From assembly GCA_019915135.1 (NCBI GenBank), contig JAHLMK010000002.1, positions 2,294,001 through 2,358,000 on the forward strand: 64,000 nucleotides of DNA, in the 5' to 3' direction. The notes under the pieces were generated by a model, which saw nothing but the letters and a program-made list of their open reading frames with translations, did not search any database and had not been told where the DNA came from. The position numbers and the translations under genes were made by a program. Below are positions 22,458 to 35,180 of this stretch, in pieces; position 1 is the stretch's first letter, and each line of letters starts with the position of its first letter. Origin of the DNA: Strobilurus pachycystidiatus. Taxonomy: Eukaryota; Basidiomycota; Agaricomycetes; Agaricales; Physalacriaceae.

Positions 22458-25400
22458 ATGTCCATCTCTTGGGTGACTGTACCGTCGGATGCTGTTGGGA
22501 TTCCGGTGTCAGCACGCATCGAAGACATACCGCATGATGACCCCGATGTAGCTCAGGCTCAACCACTTCCGCCCCCTGCACCCGACCAGACGTCACCTTC
22601 CAACCCGCAATTCACAGCACCGCCGACTATCATATCAGGACCGAACACTGCCGCTCAGCAGCCAAAGCAGTTTTTTGGTCTCAACCAGGACAATTCCAAC
22701 CAATCTTCTCCTCAGAAAATATTCCATGACGACTACGAGAAACAGCTCCCAGAAGACGCGTACTGTGCAGAAACAGCACCTAATGCCAGAGTATGGCGCG
22801 TATACGTCGAAGAAGCGGCCGAATTTGACAGGATGCTAGCCAGCGAATCTCGAGATGGTCTTGACGTTATGCTAGTGTTTGTGAGTGTATCTTTTCTTCG
22901 TTGAGCTTGACCAACCATAATAAATGAACCCCTCAATGCAGGCTGGTCTTTTCTCAGCTGTGGTCACCTCGTTCCTTGTCCAAGCGTCGCAGAATTTGCA
23001 AGCGGACTTTACGGAGATGACCGCCATGTTACTCTACGATCTTGTCTCTGTGCAGCTGGCATCGTCGGACGGTGCCACCGTTACGAACATAACAGCGCCC
23101 TCTGTCGATCCATATGCGGCATTTGAGCCAGCGACAATTGACGTCTGGGTTAATGGCCTGTGGTCCGTTAGTCTCGCAGCCAGTCTTGTCGTTGCCCTCG
23201 CCGCTGTACTGGTGAAGCAATGGCTTCATCATTACATGTCTCTCCCCTCCGGGACTCCTCGCCTTCGCAGTCACATCCGCCAATTCCGGTACATGGGCCT
23301 CCAGCGCTGGCGCGTTCGTGTCATTATTGGAATGCTGCCTATAACTATGCACGTTTCCCTGACGCTCTTCTTCTCTGGTCTTATCCTCTTCTACATCCCT
23401 TTACGCCCATCCCTGGCCTGGATCATCGGAGTGATCACTGTCGTTGTCTGTGTCCTCTACCTACTCAGCAATGCACTCCCCGTGCTATTCCCTCAGTGTC
23501 CGTACCAGACGCCTCTGACCGACTTCCTCTGTCACGCACATTGTCACGTCGTTGTGGCGTGCCAAAAGTATAGACGGGCTTGTTTCTGGGCATTGCGGAC
23601 AGTCTATCCGTCATCCTCCCCGTCTGAACCTCCACAGCCCAATGGCGCAGTGTCCCCAGCGTCAGTGACAACTCGTGTTACTGTAGAATCTCGCGTTGTT
23701 GCCTCCACACGTTCTACGCTCTCTGTGGATGCGCTGGACTGGTTATACCATATATCCTCTAACCCGTCGGTGCAAAGCGTCGTCATACAAGCCATCGGAG
23801 GCCTTTCGGTTGAATCTGAGAATTATGCGAAGAAAACCTGGGCTGGCACTCATGAGATTTACAACCATAGCCTGGATCTCCTGTGGAAAATCTCTGTGAG
23901 AGATCTCAGATCAAAATTGGTGTCCTACGCACCTTCACCAGGTCTCGAAACTGTCTTTGAACGGCTTTGGCGTTCCCATGTATTGCTTTCAAATCCGACG
24001 TTGAACTTTCAGGCTCTCTGGCACTGGCGCACACCACGCTCTGACATTTTCAATATCGAGAGTGAGCCCCGCTATGCGTCCGCTGCGTGGCTCTCACACT
24101 CTACAACCCTTGACGCCTCGCGAATCAGTGCCACCGAGTACTTGGCCTTTTTTTCGGAAATCATTCGTGCCGATCTTCATCCTCTAGTCTGGAAGCGACT
24201 CTTCGAGTTTGCGACAGGCTCCGGAGCTTTCAATCTCAAAGACGCCAGATTCGATGGAACATACGCAGATGTTCTTACTTATCTGATGTGTGGATGTTAC
24301 GAGGACCGTATTCTCCAGGATCACGCCCCTTCCGATGTACCTTGCACAGTCACGCGGGCCTTGTTCGTTGAGTGTAGTGATGCCAAGCCAATCGAGACTC
24401 TGCTAGGCATCCCAATGCTTGCGCCTTTCGATATTGAACGCTCGATGATTCCACCATACCGTCTCCTGGTGGCAGGCGCAAATTGTGCGCTACATCATCT
24501 TCGAACCATCGACGTCATCGCGCGCAGATCAGATTGCGAGCCATTTGTTGACCTGTTGAACCGAGTCTTCACGGCTATGGGGATGGTTTCTATACTCGTC
24601 TTACCTTACACGCCCTCTCCTGAATTTTCACGCCACTGCCGTAACCTGTTTGCAACAGTCATGGATATTTACGAGCCGTCACCAATGTTTCCCTCGGACT
24701 TGCCGGAACTTCAGGATCTGCGCCGCTCGATAGTTTCAGCTTACCAGCATGTGTTCGTTGACAGCTTCCTGCCTGCTTCATGCACACTCTTGCCTCGCAT
24801 ATTGCGGGTTGATATAGCTAGTTATTCGTCGCAGGAGCTCAGCGTATCCGAGCCTGAGAAGCGCGAGCATATCACGGAGACATTTGTTCTCATGGCCGCT
24901 GCTCTTATTCGAGGACGGGAGCCTGAGGAGGCATGTCGTATTTTCATTGGTGACGAATGGATGACTACGCTCTCAGAACTATGGGCTACAGGGTTCGTCC
25001 TAGAAGAGGTTCAACATCTCATCGAGGCGTTCATTATCTTCGTCCTTGATCATCCGAAGCCTCCGTTCCTCAACTTCCTCCTTCACCCTCGTCAACTCAC
25101 ATTTGTTTTGTTGGCCCTTGCAACAGGTGAAAGAAACTACTCGCTGTTGCTGAGGTTGCGCGAGTCGTGCTCGCACCATTCGTCATGGGCCGCATGCCAC
25201 CAAAAGATGAAAGACCTTCTCTTCTGGTGCCACGACCAACACCGTGGCCAAGTCGACGACGGAGCTCACGTAGCGCATCCACTGCATAGGTTTTTTGAAG
25301 GCAAGATTTTGCAATTGGCCGACGGAGCTGTCGATCTAGATAACGCGATGAAGGCGAGGCTGAAAGACCCACAGGTTGTAGTCTGTCTCGGAAATGCGCT

Positions 25401-25464
25401 TGTGGAGATGGAGGCGGAGTATACATGTCCACTTGATAGTAGACTCACAAGCAGCAGTACTTAG
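22458..25464 (+). CDS. DUF6535 multi-pass membrane protein
   Basis: Exons are 22458-22880 and 22942-25464, giving 981 aa. The DUF6535 domain is clear: WRVYVEEAAEFD, then DVMLVFAGLFSAVVTSFLVQ (TM1), a loop, WVNGLWSVSLAASLVVALAA (TM2) followed by VKQWLHHYM, and two further TM helices (about GMLPITMHVSLTLFFSGLIL and WIIGVITVVVCVLYLL). About 650 residues of predicted helical cytosolic or lumenal sequence follow without a known motif. The family is large and variable in Agaricomycetes and has no known function. The start at 22458 gives a polar Pro-rich N-terminal tail of about 110 residues. The gene looks intact. Confidence 0.88.
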
Positions 25465-25811
25465 CTATGTGTGACCAATGGATTGTAAATCATGTACACA
25501 CTTCTATTCCAAGGACTCATATGGATGTTAGTTCGAACTTTTCGGATGCCAGCTCAAGGAAGGTAGATCCTGCCAAATGTTAATGAACGACCGCGGGTGC
25601 ATATCTTTAACTCCGAGGTCAGACCTTTGGACTTCAAGGAGAGCCGCTCTTCGCCCCACGTCAAGTGCGGTCCACACACTCAGCAAGCGTAGAAAGTATC
25701 TAAGCCTAATGATTATTAGTGCCAGATGATTCAAGCGAAAAGTATTCTCTAAGTCATATCTGCTATGATCATGAAGAAGAGTAACCTATCGTCCTTGTTA
25801 TCGATATGAAA
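25465..25811. other. Short convergent intergenic region
   Basis: 347 bp between two converging genes. Nothing recognised apart from presumable 3' UTRs. Confidence 0.35.
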
Positions 25812-26947
25812 CTATACTATGGTCCGCATCCAGTAGAGCAGTACCCACACCAGCGCAAAAATCCCGAGATTCGCGCGACTTTCCTCGAGCGCTCGTGTAC
25901 CACTTCCGACTAAAGGGATTAGCGCCCCGATCGACGCGTCGAAACAGGTCAAAACCGAAGTATTGACCGAGGACGGGAGCGACGTGACTTGGGTTCCGTA
26001 GATGTCATTGGCGTTAAAGATGTCTGTGTTGTTGTACTCGTCGATGCTTACAGCCGCAGTGCTGCCACGATAATACCTCCAAACGTTCTCCGGTCGTACG
26101 AGCGAAGCGTTGAATGGCTCTACCGTGGCGTTGGCGGTTAGAGCAGTAGCAAAACATGAGCGCAGTTTGCCAACAGCGGTGCGGTTGTGCCCGGAGATGA
26201 TGTCCGTGTTGAGAGTAGCTACAAGGTCGACCATGGTATCATTGTCGGCGAAGACTCTAAGGGTGTTATTTGTCTTCCCGTCCATCGAGCGGATGGTCCA
26301 GGTCGCCATGCTTTGGATCCCACCGGGTCGACTGGTGTTCGATGGTAAGCCGTACTAAGGAGGCTACTTGAGGATTGTGCATATGTGTGCAAGCAGAAGC
26401 AGATTCGAACCTCATCGCTGTAGAGATATGCCAAGGCTCCGCCTGCGCCCCAAGAAATTGGCCAGAAGTAGAACGGAAAGCCCCGTCGAGAAACACCGCG
26501 TCCAACATAATCGTAAGAGGCGGGATAACCACTTCCGTAAGTCCTAATCAAGTCATCAGCACCACCAAGGGGTTCGCGTCCAAAAGTCACGTACGCGTTT
26601 CCGCGCACACCATCGCGGGTACCTCCACCGGCTCGTCGTCCTGCGAATTTCGCAGGCAGGGAGAGCTTGACAACATGTCCTCCGCCCGAATAACTTGGGT
26701 CAGGACTGGTCTTGGCCCCCGTGGTGGTCTGGAAAGATGACCAGGAGGACTTCGATGTCGAGTGCGACGAAGTCCCGCCCAATGTAGAGCCCCCCGAGCT
26801 GCCCCCACTCTTCCCCTCGCCGCCGGTCTTGCCTGACCCATGTCCGACGCTACCTGACCCATGGCTGCCGCCACCGTGACCCCCTCCGCCACCACCCTTT
26901 CTCTTCTCGACGCGGTAGCGTGTCGTCGATAGCATTGGAATGTACAT
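25812..26947 (-). CDS. Gly/Ser-rich secreted or membrane-anchored protein
   Basis: Exons are 26947-26411 and 26354-25812, giving 359 aa from the ATG at 26947; the intron starts with GTTCGA. A Lys-Arg-Lys site precedes a Gly/Ser/His-rich stretch (about residues 15-75). Then comes an aromatic block (RGFPFYFWPISWG), an N-glycosylation-rich domain starting at EYGLPSNTSRPGG with two cysteines, and a C-terminal hydrophobic helix (LGIFALVWVLLYWM) that may be a TM anchor or GPI signal. This architecture is common in Agaricomycete surface proteins of unknown function. Homologues normally start with a signal peptide; none is seen at this ATG, so a first exon may be missing from the model. Confidence 0.7.
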
Positions 26948-28108
26948 GCTTGAGGTCTTGAGAATTAGGAACCTGATTAGCGTCGTATCAGAGAGAGCGA
27001 AGAATTGTGGCTCACACGAAAGCAGGTTTTAATTCATAGCGAACAATGGAGATGGATTGACACTCGCCAGAACAAGAACAAAAAAGCGGTGTGGGACTCG
27101 GAAACGATCATCATATGTAAGGCTGGACGAGAGAACAAGAAGGGTCCCAGAAAACACTAATTGGGTCAATAAGAGGATAACAAAAGAATCAATGTGGACT
27201 GATGCATCACCGAGCGTGGACGCATGCCAAATCTAGGTCAAGATAAGTGTTATGGTGGGCTGCCTACATTTTGCTTGCATCAACACATCACAACCGAACG
27301 TGCGAGATGTAAGGAGAAAATCGGGGAGAGTCAGTTTAACACGGAGTGCTATGAAATGGGCATGATATCTCACGGCCTGGATTGGGCAGCCGGTAAGACT
27401 GTTTGTCCAGCCTTCCCAAAAATTTCCGAGCGCCCGTACGGCCTCCATTGTGTGGGTATCCTCGTAAACAAACCAGCGCGCACAGAATTACATATAGCAC
27501 ATGAACGGAGACGGATGACCGGCTTCGACTCAGGTAGCGGGATCTTGGGACGGAAAGGCAGATACGGAGAGATAAAATGCAATGCTAAGCATTTGAGGCG
27601 CGATGGAAAGACGGAACACGTGCATAGCACCTGTTTCGAGTAAGAGCTATAACACAAAGCGTGATCCTTCAGATGAGGCCAAAGAAGGTATCCGGCATGG
27701 AGGAAAGAAGACAACATTCACTGTCATTCAGCATACTTCGCGCTGCGCAGGATTACGTCGTGAGAATCTCCGATCAAATGTAGAGTGGGCAAAATGGACG
27801 TGGTAAATGGACATCAAGTACACACAGGATAATATTCCACGTCAGTGTAAAGAACCGACAATCACAATCGTGAAAGTACAACTATACAGCCAGCAATGCC
27901 GTCCTAACGACCGACAAAGCAGTACACAGAGAAAGGGAGCTCAGAATAATGTAAGTAGGAGTAAGTAGCGAAATGAACGAAACCACCGCTGAGGAGAGAG
28001 AGAGTAAAGTCTAAATAATGTACCTACGTAGCATAGATAGATCCGGTATATATAGATATTATCCAAGTAGATGAAGAGAAAATACAAACACGTCCAAGGG
28101 TGTGGCGA
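26948..28108. other. Intergenic, nothing recognised
   Basis: 1.16 kb upstream of the Gly-rich protein and downstream of aminopeptidase P. No supported ORF. A purine-rich, GTAAGTAG-type low-complexity patch lies at about 27950-27980. Confidence 0.35.
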
Positions 28109-31100
28109 TTAGCCCCAGTCGATGGTGATACCGCCTGGTCCTGGCGCAGCAATACCAATCTCCCTGTTGGTCTCACGCTTCAACCATTCGAACGCCCGTT
28201 TGTCGACGTTCTGAAGCAAAGGCTTCAGTTTCCTAAAGCATTCCTTGTTGTGTGCCTGTGATTGGACGTTAGACTCGTGTTTGATTATAAGTACTTAAAG
28301 TCACGTACCAGCAACCACGCCTTCTCCTGGCTGGTGAGCAACTCGCGGTTGACCATCTTGAGCTGGATGGGCACACACGTCAGTCGTTCGAAAGAGAGCC
28401 AGACCGCTCCGCCGTGTTCATGCTTGGTCTTCAGGATTGATCTCAGTATCAGACGGCATAGATGTATTGAGGACAACTCACCTTCACTCGACGAACGATT
28501 AAGGCTGACTCTATACGAACACCCCACTTCCCGTCAACATCTGAAAGACAATCAGTCGGCTTCATGTAGGCGACAAATTCACTGACAGTATCCAGGCTCG
28601 TTGGTTATGACATAGTTCGGTCTGAGAGGAACATCGCTCGAAAAGCTGTGGTTACCCTCGTGTACAGTCAGGAAGGACCCAAAGCCATGGCCCGAGCCGT
28701 GCTGGAAATCCTGCGTCAGTATGACCTCAATACCAGAAATGCTAGATGTCCATACCCCATAATCCATGCCCTCCTTCCATAGGGAATTCCGAGCCAGAGC
28801 ATCCAGTGCTTTACCGGACGTTCCCTCCGGAAACACAGCGGTATCGATCGCTATCTACACGTGGCAAAGCAACAGTCAGTAGCTGGTCTTGAAAACTTTG
28901 AACGTCGCAACGCACATGTCCCTGCAACACTCGAGTGTACGCCTCGCACTGTTCAGCATCCGGTCGGCCGAGATGAATGGTGCGTGTAGTGTCGCATGTT
29001 CCATCGCGGTACTGGCCTCCCGAGTCGCTAATGAACGTGTCAGCACTGACGTTATACCAAGTGTAAGACACTCACTTGACGTATGGTGTCACCTTGTCAA
29101 TCATGCGTGCTTCAGACTTTCGCGGTGAATAGTGAGGAAGTGCTCCATTAGGGCCGCTGCCAGATATTGTCGCATAAGCAAGTCCCATGAAGCCGTGCTG
29201 CTTCTTCCTGAACTCGAGCAGACGCTGAGAGGCTTCCCATTCCGAGATGTCGTAGCCTTTGTTGTTGATCTTGTCTTCTAGCCACGCTAAGAACTGGACC
29301 TATTCGGATATCAGGACTCTCGTGAGTTGATCACGCCAGAATCGGGAGACGTACAAATGCGACACCATCTTTCAGATAGGCTCTCCGTAAGCCTTCCAAC
29401 TCAATCTCGTTCTTGACTGCCATCATGTCTGGAACGGGAGAAGGCATTATCGTCGTCCGGTAACTGGACAGAACAAGAGCGATTGTATAGGATGACGATG
29501 GGGCCATGATGATCTAAAGGTCGCGATTATGGTTAGCTATAGTTACTTAGAGTGCTATGAAAAGTCTTCACCTTGCCCTCACCGCCCCATTCCCGTTTGC
29601 GGATAAATTTCCAAATGTCACTATAGTCACGCCTCTCTACTTCGAGCGAAGAAAGATATGCGCCAACTTCGTCATTGACTTTGGACCCTTCCAGGAACAA
29701 GACAGTTGATGTGAGCCCGATGAACAAGTAGGCATGGAACAAGGGGTTGAAGGGGATATCGGAGCCTCGCAGATTGAGCAGGTAAGCTGAAAAGTCAAAT
29801 CAGAGTCATGATGACGATAAGAATGAAATTGCGAACCTATCTGATCAAGGGAGGTGAGGAGTATGCCAATCTTGTGATGCTGAGGCTTAGGCTCGGCACG
29901 AGCGTATGACGGCCTATCTGGCTGCTGGTCGTGTAACCAAGTCTTGAGCTTGTTCAGCTTCGATGAAGCATCTTCACCTTCGCAATGCACATGCACGTGA
30001 ATACAGATAGGACAAACGACATGGATCAGACTTACCGCTGTACTCCCGAGGCTGGATGAACACCGGATCTTTTGAACGGGATGGCTTGTCCTTCCAGATC
30101 AGGTCGACGAGGTTCTGAATGGGATAAACAAGCTTGGCGCCAGAAGGAGCCAACATGTTGTTCATGGTCATGGCCCGTTCGTAGGGAAGCATCCGTCCAT
30201 CGATACCAATACGTTTACCGCTGCCGATGGACTGTGAGGTGTCAGTCGGTGAAGGATCGCAAGCAACATGAAAGTTATACGAACCTCGATGAACGAAACC
30301 CAATCCAACGTCTGAGCAGTGGCGACCGCTCCAGCGCGTATCAATCTCCAGTTCTGGTCTATCTGCTCCATGGCTTGCATCCAATATCGTGAATCTGTGA
30401 CTAGATACGCGGCGTCGACGGTGACAATGGCCGTGCCGGTGGAACCAGAGAACCTATGGCAGCGTCAGGTGTGGTGCTAGTAACGCATGGACTCCGGCCT
30501 ACCCAGTCATAAACTGCATTCGCTTGTCGCTGGGAGCGACATATTCAGACTGATGAGCGTCTACACTGGGAACGATGCTGAAGTACAATGAGCCTTGTGC
30601 TGACAAATATTAAATTTAGGACGCACTATATGTCCAGCTTCTCTCTCGCCATCTGCTCCCGCAGGTCTGCCAATTGCTGAGAGGTATCCTTGACTTCGCG
30701 GATGGAAGCTACGTCGTCTGCCTTGCGCCGGTAGATGGAGTCGCTCTGGACGAGGGTGTCCTGACTGGCACGGTAGCCCGTGATGCCATAAGGTGCTGGC
30801 CTGACAGGCCGTGAGCTTTTCGTCGACTTGGATCGTGAACTGTCGTGAGATTCGTGGGACCGATGTGTCCTGTGAGTGTCTTGAGAGCGCTTGCTGGCCT
30901 GTGTCGACTGGGAGTTCTGGCGGGTGGGAGGCTGGGACGTGGCCTGGTACACGGGCAGCGTCCGCTGGGACAATCCTCTCTGCAGGTTTGCCTCCGCGGC
31001 AGCTTCTGCTTCTGCCTCCTTCTTCTTTCCCAGACCAAATCCATATCCCCACTTCGATCCGGACGATGCCTTTTCCTTCTTGGCCGGCGTCGTCGTGCCC

Positions 31101-31435
31101 GTCATTGTGTTTGAGCGCACGACCTTGCCCTTCTTGTCTATCACCACGTCGTTCGGGATCTCCTCGTACTTTTCCGAATCAGTGCGGAATGAGAGCGCGG
31201 TCATGGCGCCACCGGTGGCGGTGGTCATCGTCCCGGTCGACGACGACCTTGTCGAATATGAATTTCCGCTCCGTTGCGAATCCATTCTCGTCAATTTTTC
31301 CGTCGACCCTGCTGCTGCTGGGTGGGCACCGGTGCTCAGGCTGGAGAAGGAGAGGCGTTTCGGTTGTTTCTTTGAGCCGCCCATGAACGGAAGGCATATT
31401 GGCGGCGGAGGTGGAGGGGGAGGCGGGGGTGCCAT
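28109..31435 (-). CDS. Xaa-Pro aminopeptidase (aminopeptidase P) with long N-terminal extension
   Basis: Removes N-terminal residues that precede proline; a dinuclear-metal pita-bread enzyme. Fourteen exons give 882 aa: 31435-30627, 30577-30503, 30453-30285, 30231-30036, 29977-29837, 29786-29572, 29513-29355, 29299-29076, 29027-28916, 28854-28756, 28710-28587, 28540-28482, 28428-28309, 28255-28109. The N-terminal domain starts at [20 protein letters not shown] and includes [11 protein letters not shown] and DSRYWMQA. Catalytic-domain ligands are visible: the two Asp in [16 protein letters not shown], the His in [16 protein letters not shown], the Glu in NEPGYY and the Glu in [10 protein letters not shown]. 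About 250 residues ahead of the enzyme are disordered and start with a run of ten prolines. The ATG at 31384 (MGGSKK) is an alternative start. No ATG supports a mitochondrial presequence upstream. Two introns begin with GTTCG. Confidence 0.92.
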
Positions 31436-33023
31436 CGTGGTCGTAAGCAAGGGGTATCGCGACGGTTCAGATGAACACGAGGTGAAGAGGGCTATGGAAC
31501 GTCTGGAAGCCCGACTAAGCCCGAGCCTGACAGCTGCCCTGTATGGAAATTCGTTCAATCTCCGCTCTCCCAGTCAGAACGAAGAGTGACTTCGCTGAAT
31601 AGCCAGGTCTTTCGAAGACTCCGGAATGGGAGCTCTGGGCTCGTGAATGGAATCTGGTGTGCAGAGTCAGTTGATGCCCGGTCGCGGACTCGGAGGTATT
31701 GGGAATGGAGAAGAACGACGCGGATCCGTCCCCTCTACGCAATGCACAGTCAGAGTTCTGAGTCCAGAACACCTACGTGACTCGAAGCAACAGAAGCCCA
31801 CAGTAAGATGAACTGTGGATACGTATGTACTCCAATGGCGACAATTTGCGAACTACCACTCAAGAAGATCCGTGCATTCATGTCTTGCGGTGAGAGGCCT
31901 TTCCAGGCAGGTCCTGATTCTCGTCGTCGGCCGCCTCATGACCACCAACGCTCAAACCCCGGGCCACAGCACTTCACCTCGGGGACATTCATCCGTTCGG
32001 ACTTCTAGTGCATCACGCAAGACGGATACCTAAGGCAATGAGAGCATGGGAAAGTTTCCTTTGTGGGCTCCGTTCACAACGTTTCTTCGCAAACCAGAGT
32101 CGGAATGCTCCAGCGCCGTGGACAGCGAGCCCAAGTAGTGAGGGAAGACCACGGGACGCGTAGGGGGTATTCCTAGCCATCGATCATCGATAACGCAATT
32201 ATCGCATTGTTCATGGTTCGACGAAAGCGGCTCGATATGTCGTCAGAATCCAGCACCCATCTAGACCAAGAACGCATGCACACCTGAAAGTGGCGGCAGC
32301 GAACCGAGGCATTCAGTGTCACTTTAGCCAAAATCAATCACGTACCGTGCATATTAATAGGAATGTGCGCTGGCATGAGAGCATGCATACACCTGACGGC
32401 GAGCTATACTTGCATATGTAGCAGCCCACCGTACGCAATAAGTTCCGAAGAACGCGAGAAAAGCGTACAAAAACATGCTTTAAAAGCATGTTAGCAGTCA
32501 GTCCAAGCGTTCGGACCCAAGAAGCTTGAAGTGATCTGGTTTAAGGTGGTGCATTTTTGTATGGGATGGAAGAGATAGTGCAGCGGACCATGAAGGCTTG
32601 CCGGCCTGTGAGAGTTAGACTAGATTCAAAGCGGGTACCACGAGCTGAGAGGCGATTCAAAACGTTTTGAGACTTTTCTAAAGGCCGTGTATTGCTATCT
32701 TGATATCTGCTTGATATCGAGGGTGGGCATATGGTGGTAAGTCATGAGGAGCTGTGTACGCCACAGGCACGTCACACAGACTACGGGAACTGCCGGATTG
32801 TCCTCGTGGCACTGGTACGCGATCAAAGCTCGATTCGGCATTCCCGCCTTTTCGCGCTTTACGACGACGTTGTTTCACCTCTATAGGTCTCCTCCAGGAA
32901 ACTGTTACAGAGCACGCCACACATCTATCGTGCAACATTGATGTGGATTTTCAGGACTCATTCGCATTGGCACAAAAATCACACCGGCAATATCGGTAGT
33001 AGTATATATTCCTCATAGAACAT
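31436..33023. other. Intergenic, no supported gene
   Basis: 1.6 kb upstream of aminopeptidase P. ORFs are short and without domains. It ends at the transcription-factor remnant A. Confidence 0.35.
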
Positions 33024-33113
33024 ACTCTTCTTGCGCCTGCAACCATCATACCCTCTCTACGTTCTACGCCTCTTGTTGGGATTCTGGGACGACGCGTCCT
33101 CCACTTTGCTCAT
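33024..33113 (-). pseudogene. Zn2Cys6 transcription factor remnant, copy A
   Basis: On the minus strand an ATG at 33113 starts MSKVEDASSQNPNKRRRT and then meets a TAG where copy C has CAG. The following codons read GYDGCRRKK, so the first zinc-cluster Cys is lost, and then comes a GTATGT intron donor at the same place as in copy C. No further coding sequence is recognisable. Its ATG lies 155 bp from the ATG of the divergent membrane protein A, the same arrangement as in copies B and C. Confidence 0.75.
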
Positions 33114-33268
33114 GGCAAAAAACTCCAGCAGATGCCTGTCAAACGGCGGTGACAGAAATAGTTTCGGCTCTAGGTTATCACCGATTCTAACTTGATTGCA
33201 TCGACGAGGGCCGAGTACAGCCGCGCCTCTTCGTTTTTAAGCCCTTCAGCGCTTCAAAGTCAACAGTC
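33114..33268. promoter_or_regulatory. Bidirectional promoter of pair A
   Basis: 155 bp between the diverging ATGs of the regulator remnant and the membrane protein. Copies B (39241-39430) and C (40556-40699) have the same short divergent spacing. CAGCGCTT-like and TCAAAGTCAACAGTC-like sequence directly before the membrane-protein ATG recurs in variant form in all three. Confidence 0.4.
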
Positions 33269-34270
33269 ATGACCGACACAGAAGCTCCGCGCATTCCAAC
33301 CTCGGTCACTACCTCGCTCAAGTACATCTGGCTATTGGTGCGCGCCTGCCAATATCTGGTATTCTACGGGTATGGATTCTATGCCTACGCCCTCGAGATT
33401 GCCACGGGCCTCTCCCTCGTCCCCTCCGACTACGAGCAAAGGGTAGAAGCGCAGATCGCCGATGTGTCGCATTATCCTGCCTTGTGTCTCTACGTCGCTA
33501 TCATGCTCCTAGTCACTGTTGTTGTCCTGGTGCTCGTTGTAGTTGGCGTCTATCAACTCTACAGCATTTTTGCCCCAGGCGAGACCGCCACTTCCTTTGC
33601 CGACTCCGAGACACCTGTGGCTCTTCCCAGAGAGAAGACCTCAGAACCGGCTGCTCTTCCCAAGGAAGAGAAAAGGACTGACAGTGGACCCAGCGTGTAT
33701 ACCACGGGCCTCAAGGGCCTCTACTACCTTTCACTCGTTATCAATGACGCTCTGGTAAATCGCCCCGAGAGCTCATCTGTCGTTGCAGGCTCCCTCACCC
33801 GCGTCGGAGCCATGATCATCGAAGCATCTGCCGTGTACATCGCGGTTCTCTACACCTATGGCACCATCATATTCATGGTTCTTCCCGTTCTTTTTATTGG
33901 CTTCCTTTGGAACTGCCGTGCCGCTGTGAGGCGTGTCCGTGTGGAACACGGCGATGTCGAGAGCGGGCTCACTACAGCCCATCCCGTCGTTGACGAAAAG
34001 TTGCCTGGGCCGCCAGGCATGCAGAAGGGCATGGGTTCGAATGGGTTTACGCCGAAGATTGGGGCGCAAGCTGACGGCAGTCCTGTAACCGTGCCGACGA
34101 CGCCTGCGTCAAGTCTGGAACCATTTAGCATGTCGACGATGGACTTCCTGGAGCAGTCCCCAGGGGATGATTTCACCGTGGGCGGAGACGTCGAAATCAA
34201 TTTTGAGCGCGACTTTGGGCAGTATTTCAATCATCCGGACGACGTGGGGAGTGCGCTAGATTTGAAGTGA
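33269..34270 (+). CDS. Four-TM membrane protein MTDTEAP family, copy A
   Basis: A single exon of 333 aa. After MTDTEAPRIPTS come four hydrophobic segments at about residues 25-50, 70-97, 140-165 and 180-215, with a polar, Pro/Glu-rich loop between TM2 and TM3. Copies B and C are clear paralogues up to TTAHPVVDEK (about residue 245). From there copy A has a different tail: LPGPPGMQKGMG, then an acidic part with FSMSTMDFLEQ and an end rich in Asp/Glu/Phe. The tail does not resemble a membrane protein and looks like an acidic activation-type segment (inference). I know no characterised family. Function unknown. Confidence 0.75.
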   Translation: MTDTEAPRIPTSVTTSLKYIWLLVRACQYLVFYGYGFYAYALEIATGLSLVPSDYEQRVEAQIADVSHYPALCLYVAIMLLVTVVVLVLVVVGVYQLYSIFAPGETATSFADSETPVALPREKTSEPAALPKEEKRTDSGPSVYTTGLKGLYYLSLVINDALVNRPESSSVVAGSLTRVGAMIIEASAVYIAVLYTYGTIIFMVLPVLFIGFLWNCRAAVRRVRVEHGDVESGLTTAHPVVDEKLPGPPGMQKGMGSNGFTPKIGAQADGSPVTVPTTPASSLEPFSMSTMDFLEQSPGDDFTVGGDVEINFERDFGQYFNHPDDVGSALDLK

Positions 34271-35180
34271 GGAAAACGTTGAGTTACAGAGTAATGTTGG
34301 GTTCAACTTGGCAACCTGCTGTAGATGTCGTCACGTCGTCTCCCCTTTTTGTTCTTTCCGCTTCAAGTTCCCTTCATGTAGTTATATTCGTTGTTGCTTT
34401 CATCTTGCTTTCGTTGTATGCATCTGTTTCTGGTTTCAAGCTGTACTGACTCGGATCTATATACTCTTACTGGAATGGTAATTTACAGGGATCGGGTGGA
34501 TTATGCCACATAGAACGAACGGAGTGGTGTCTACTAGAAACGATGTGATGACCTGATGAGCCGGAAAAGAAGGTCGGCGTACAGCAGACGCGAAGATCCC
34601 AGAGAAGAATTGAAATGTGTCGTGGTGGAATCGTGAATCACTGGCAGTGTCCAGATATGCACTGTCGATAGACAAGATGTTGAGGATCCCTCATACAACG
34701 CTGCTCTTCAATAGAACGATGATGAGACATTCGTAAGGTCCAGAATGCGAAGTCCCCACCATCTGTAAGACTGTAACGTGGTAACAGTCTATTTGAGTCT
34801 TATGAAAGACTCCCCTGCAGCTGGTGGTTGCAGATTCAGACAAAGGTTCAGACTGAGGAAGCGCTTGAGCCTAGATTGAGCGCGGCACCGCAAAGCGGAT
34901 CGAGAGCTCGAACAGAGGAAGACTCACTGACACAAGGCATTAGCTGGAGACATGATTCAAACCTTGGGCCAATTATTCATTGTTACGCTCGGTGCATAGT
35001 GGGAGGCCCACCACTATGCCTAGCTCGAGGCCATAAACGTGTCAAAGGATCAGGCTTCTGCATTACACTGCATCCACGTACAATATGTTGTCTCGAATTA
35101 CCCAATAAACGAGCATGACGCGTCATATTTTGAGAGCATGAAGGAAAGCATGGCATGAGGATGTTAATGACATGGGTAGA
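34271..35180. other. Intergenic between converging genes
   Basis: 0.9 kb with no supported gene. ORF 34828-35118 on the plus strand has no ATG-based support or recognisable domain. Confidence 0.35.

Noticed and set aside
31436..31558. Arg-rich upstream stretch of aminopeptidase P that looks like a mitochondrial presequence
   Set aside because: The frame there opens with TTG, and no ATG exists before 31435.
30891..31589. Plus-strand ORF of 232 codons opposite aminopeptidase P exon 1
   Set aside because: It is antisense to a well-supported exon and its Gly run is the complement of the polyproline codons.
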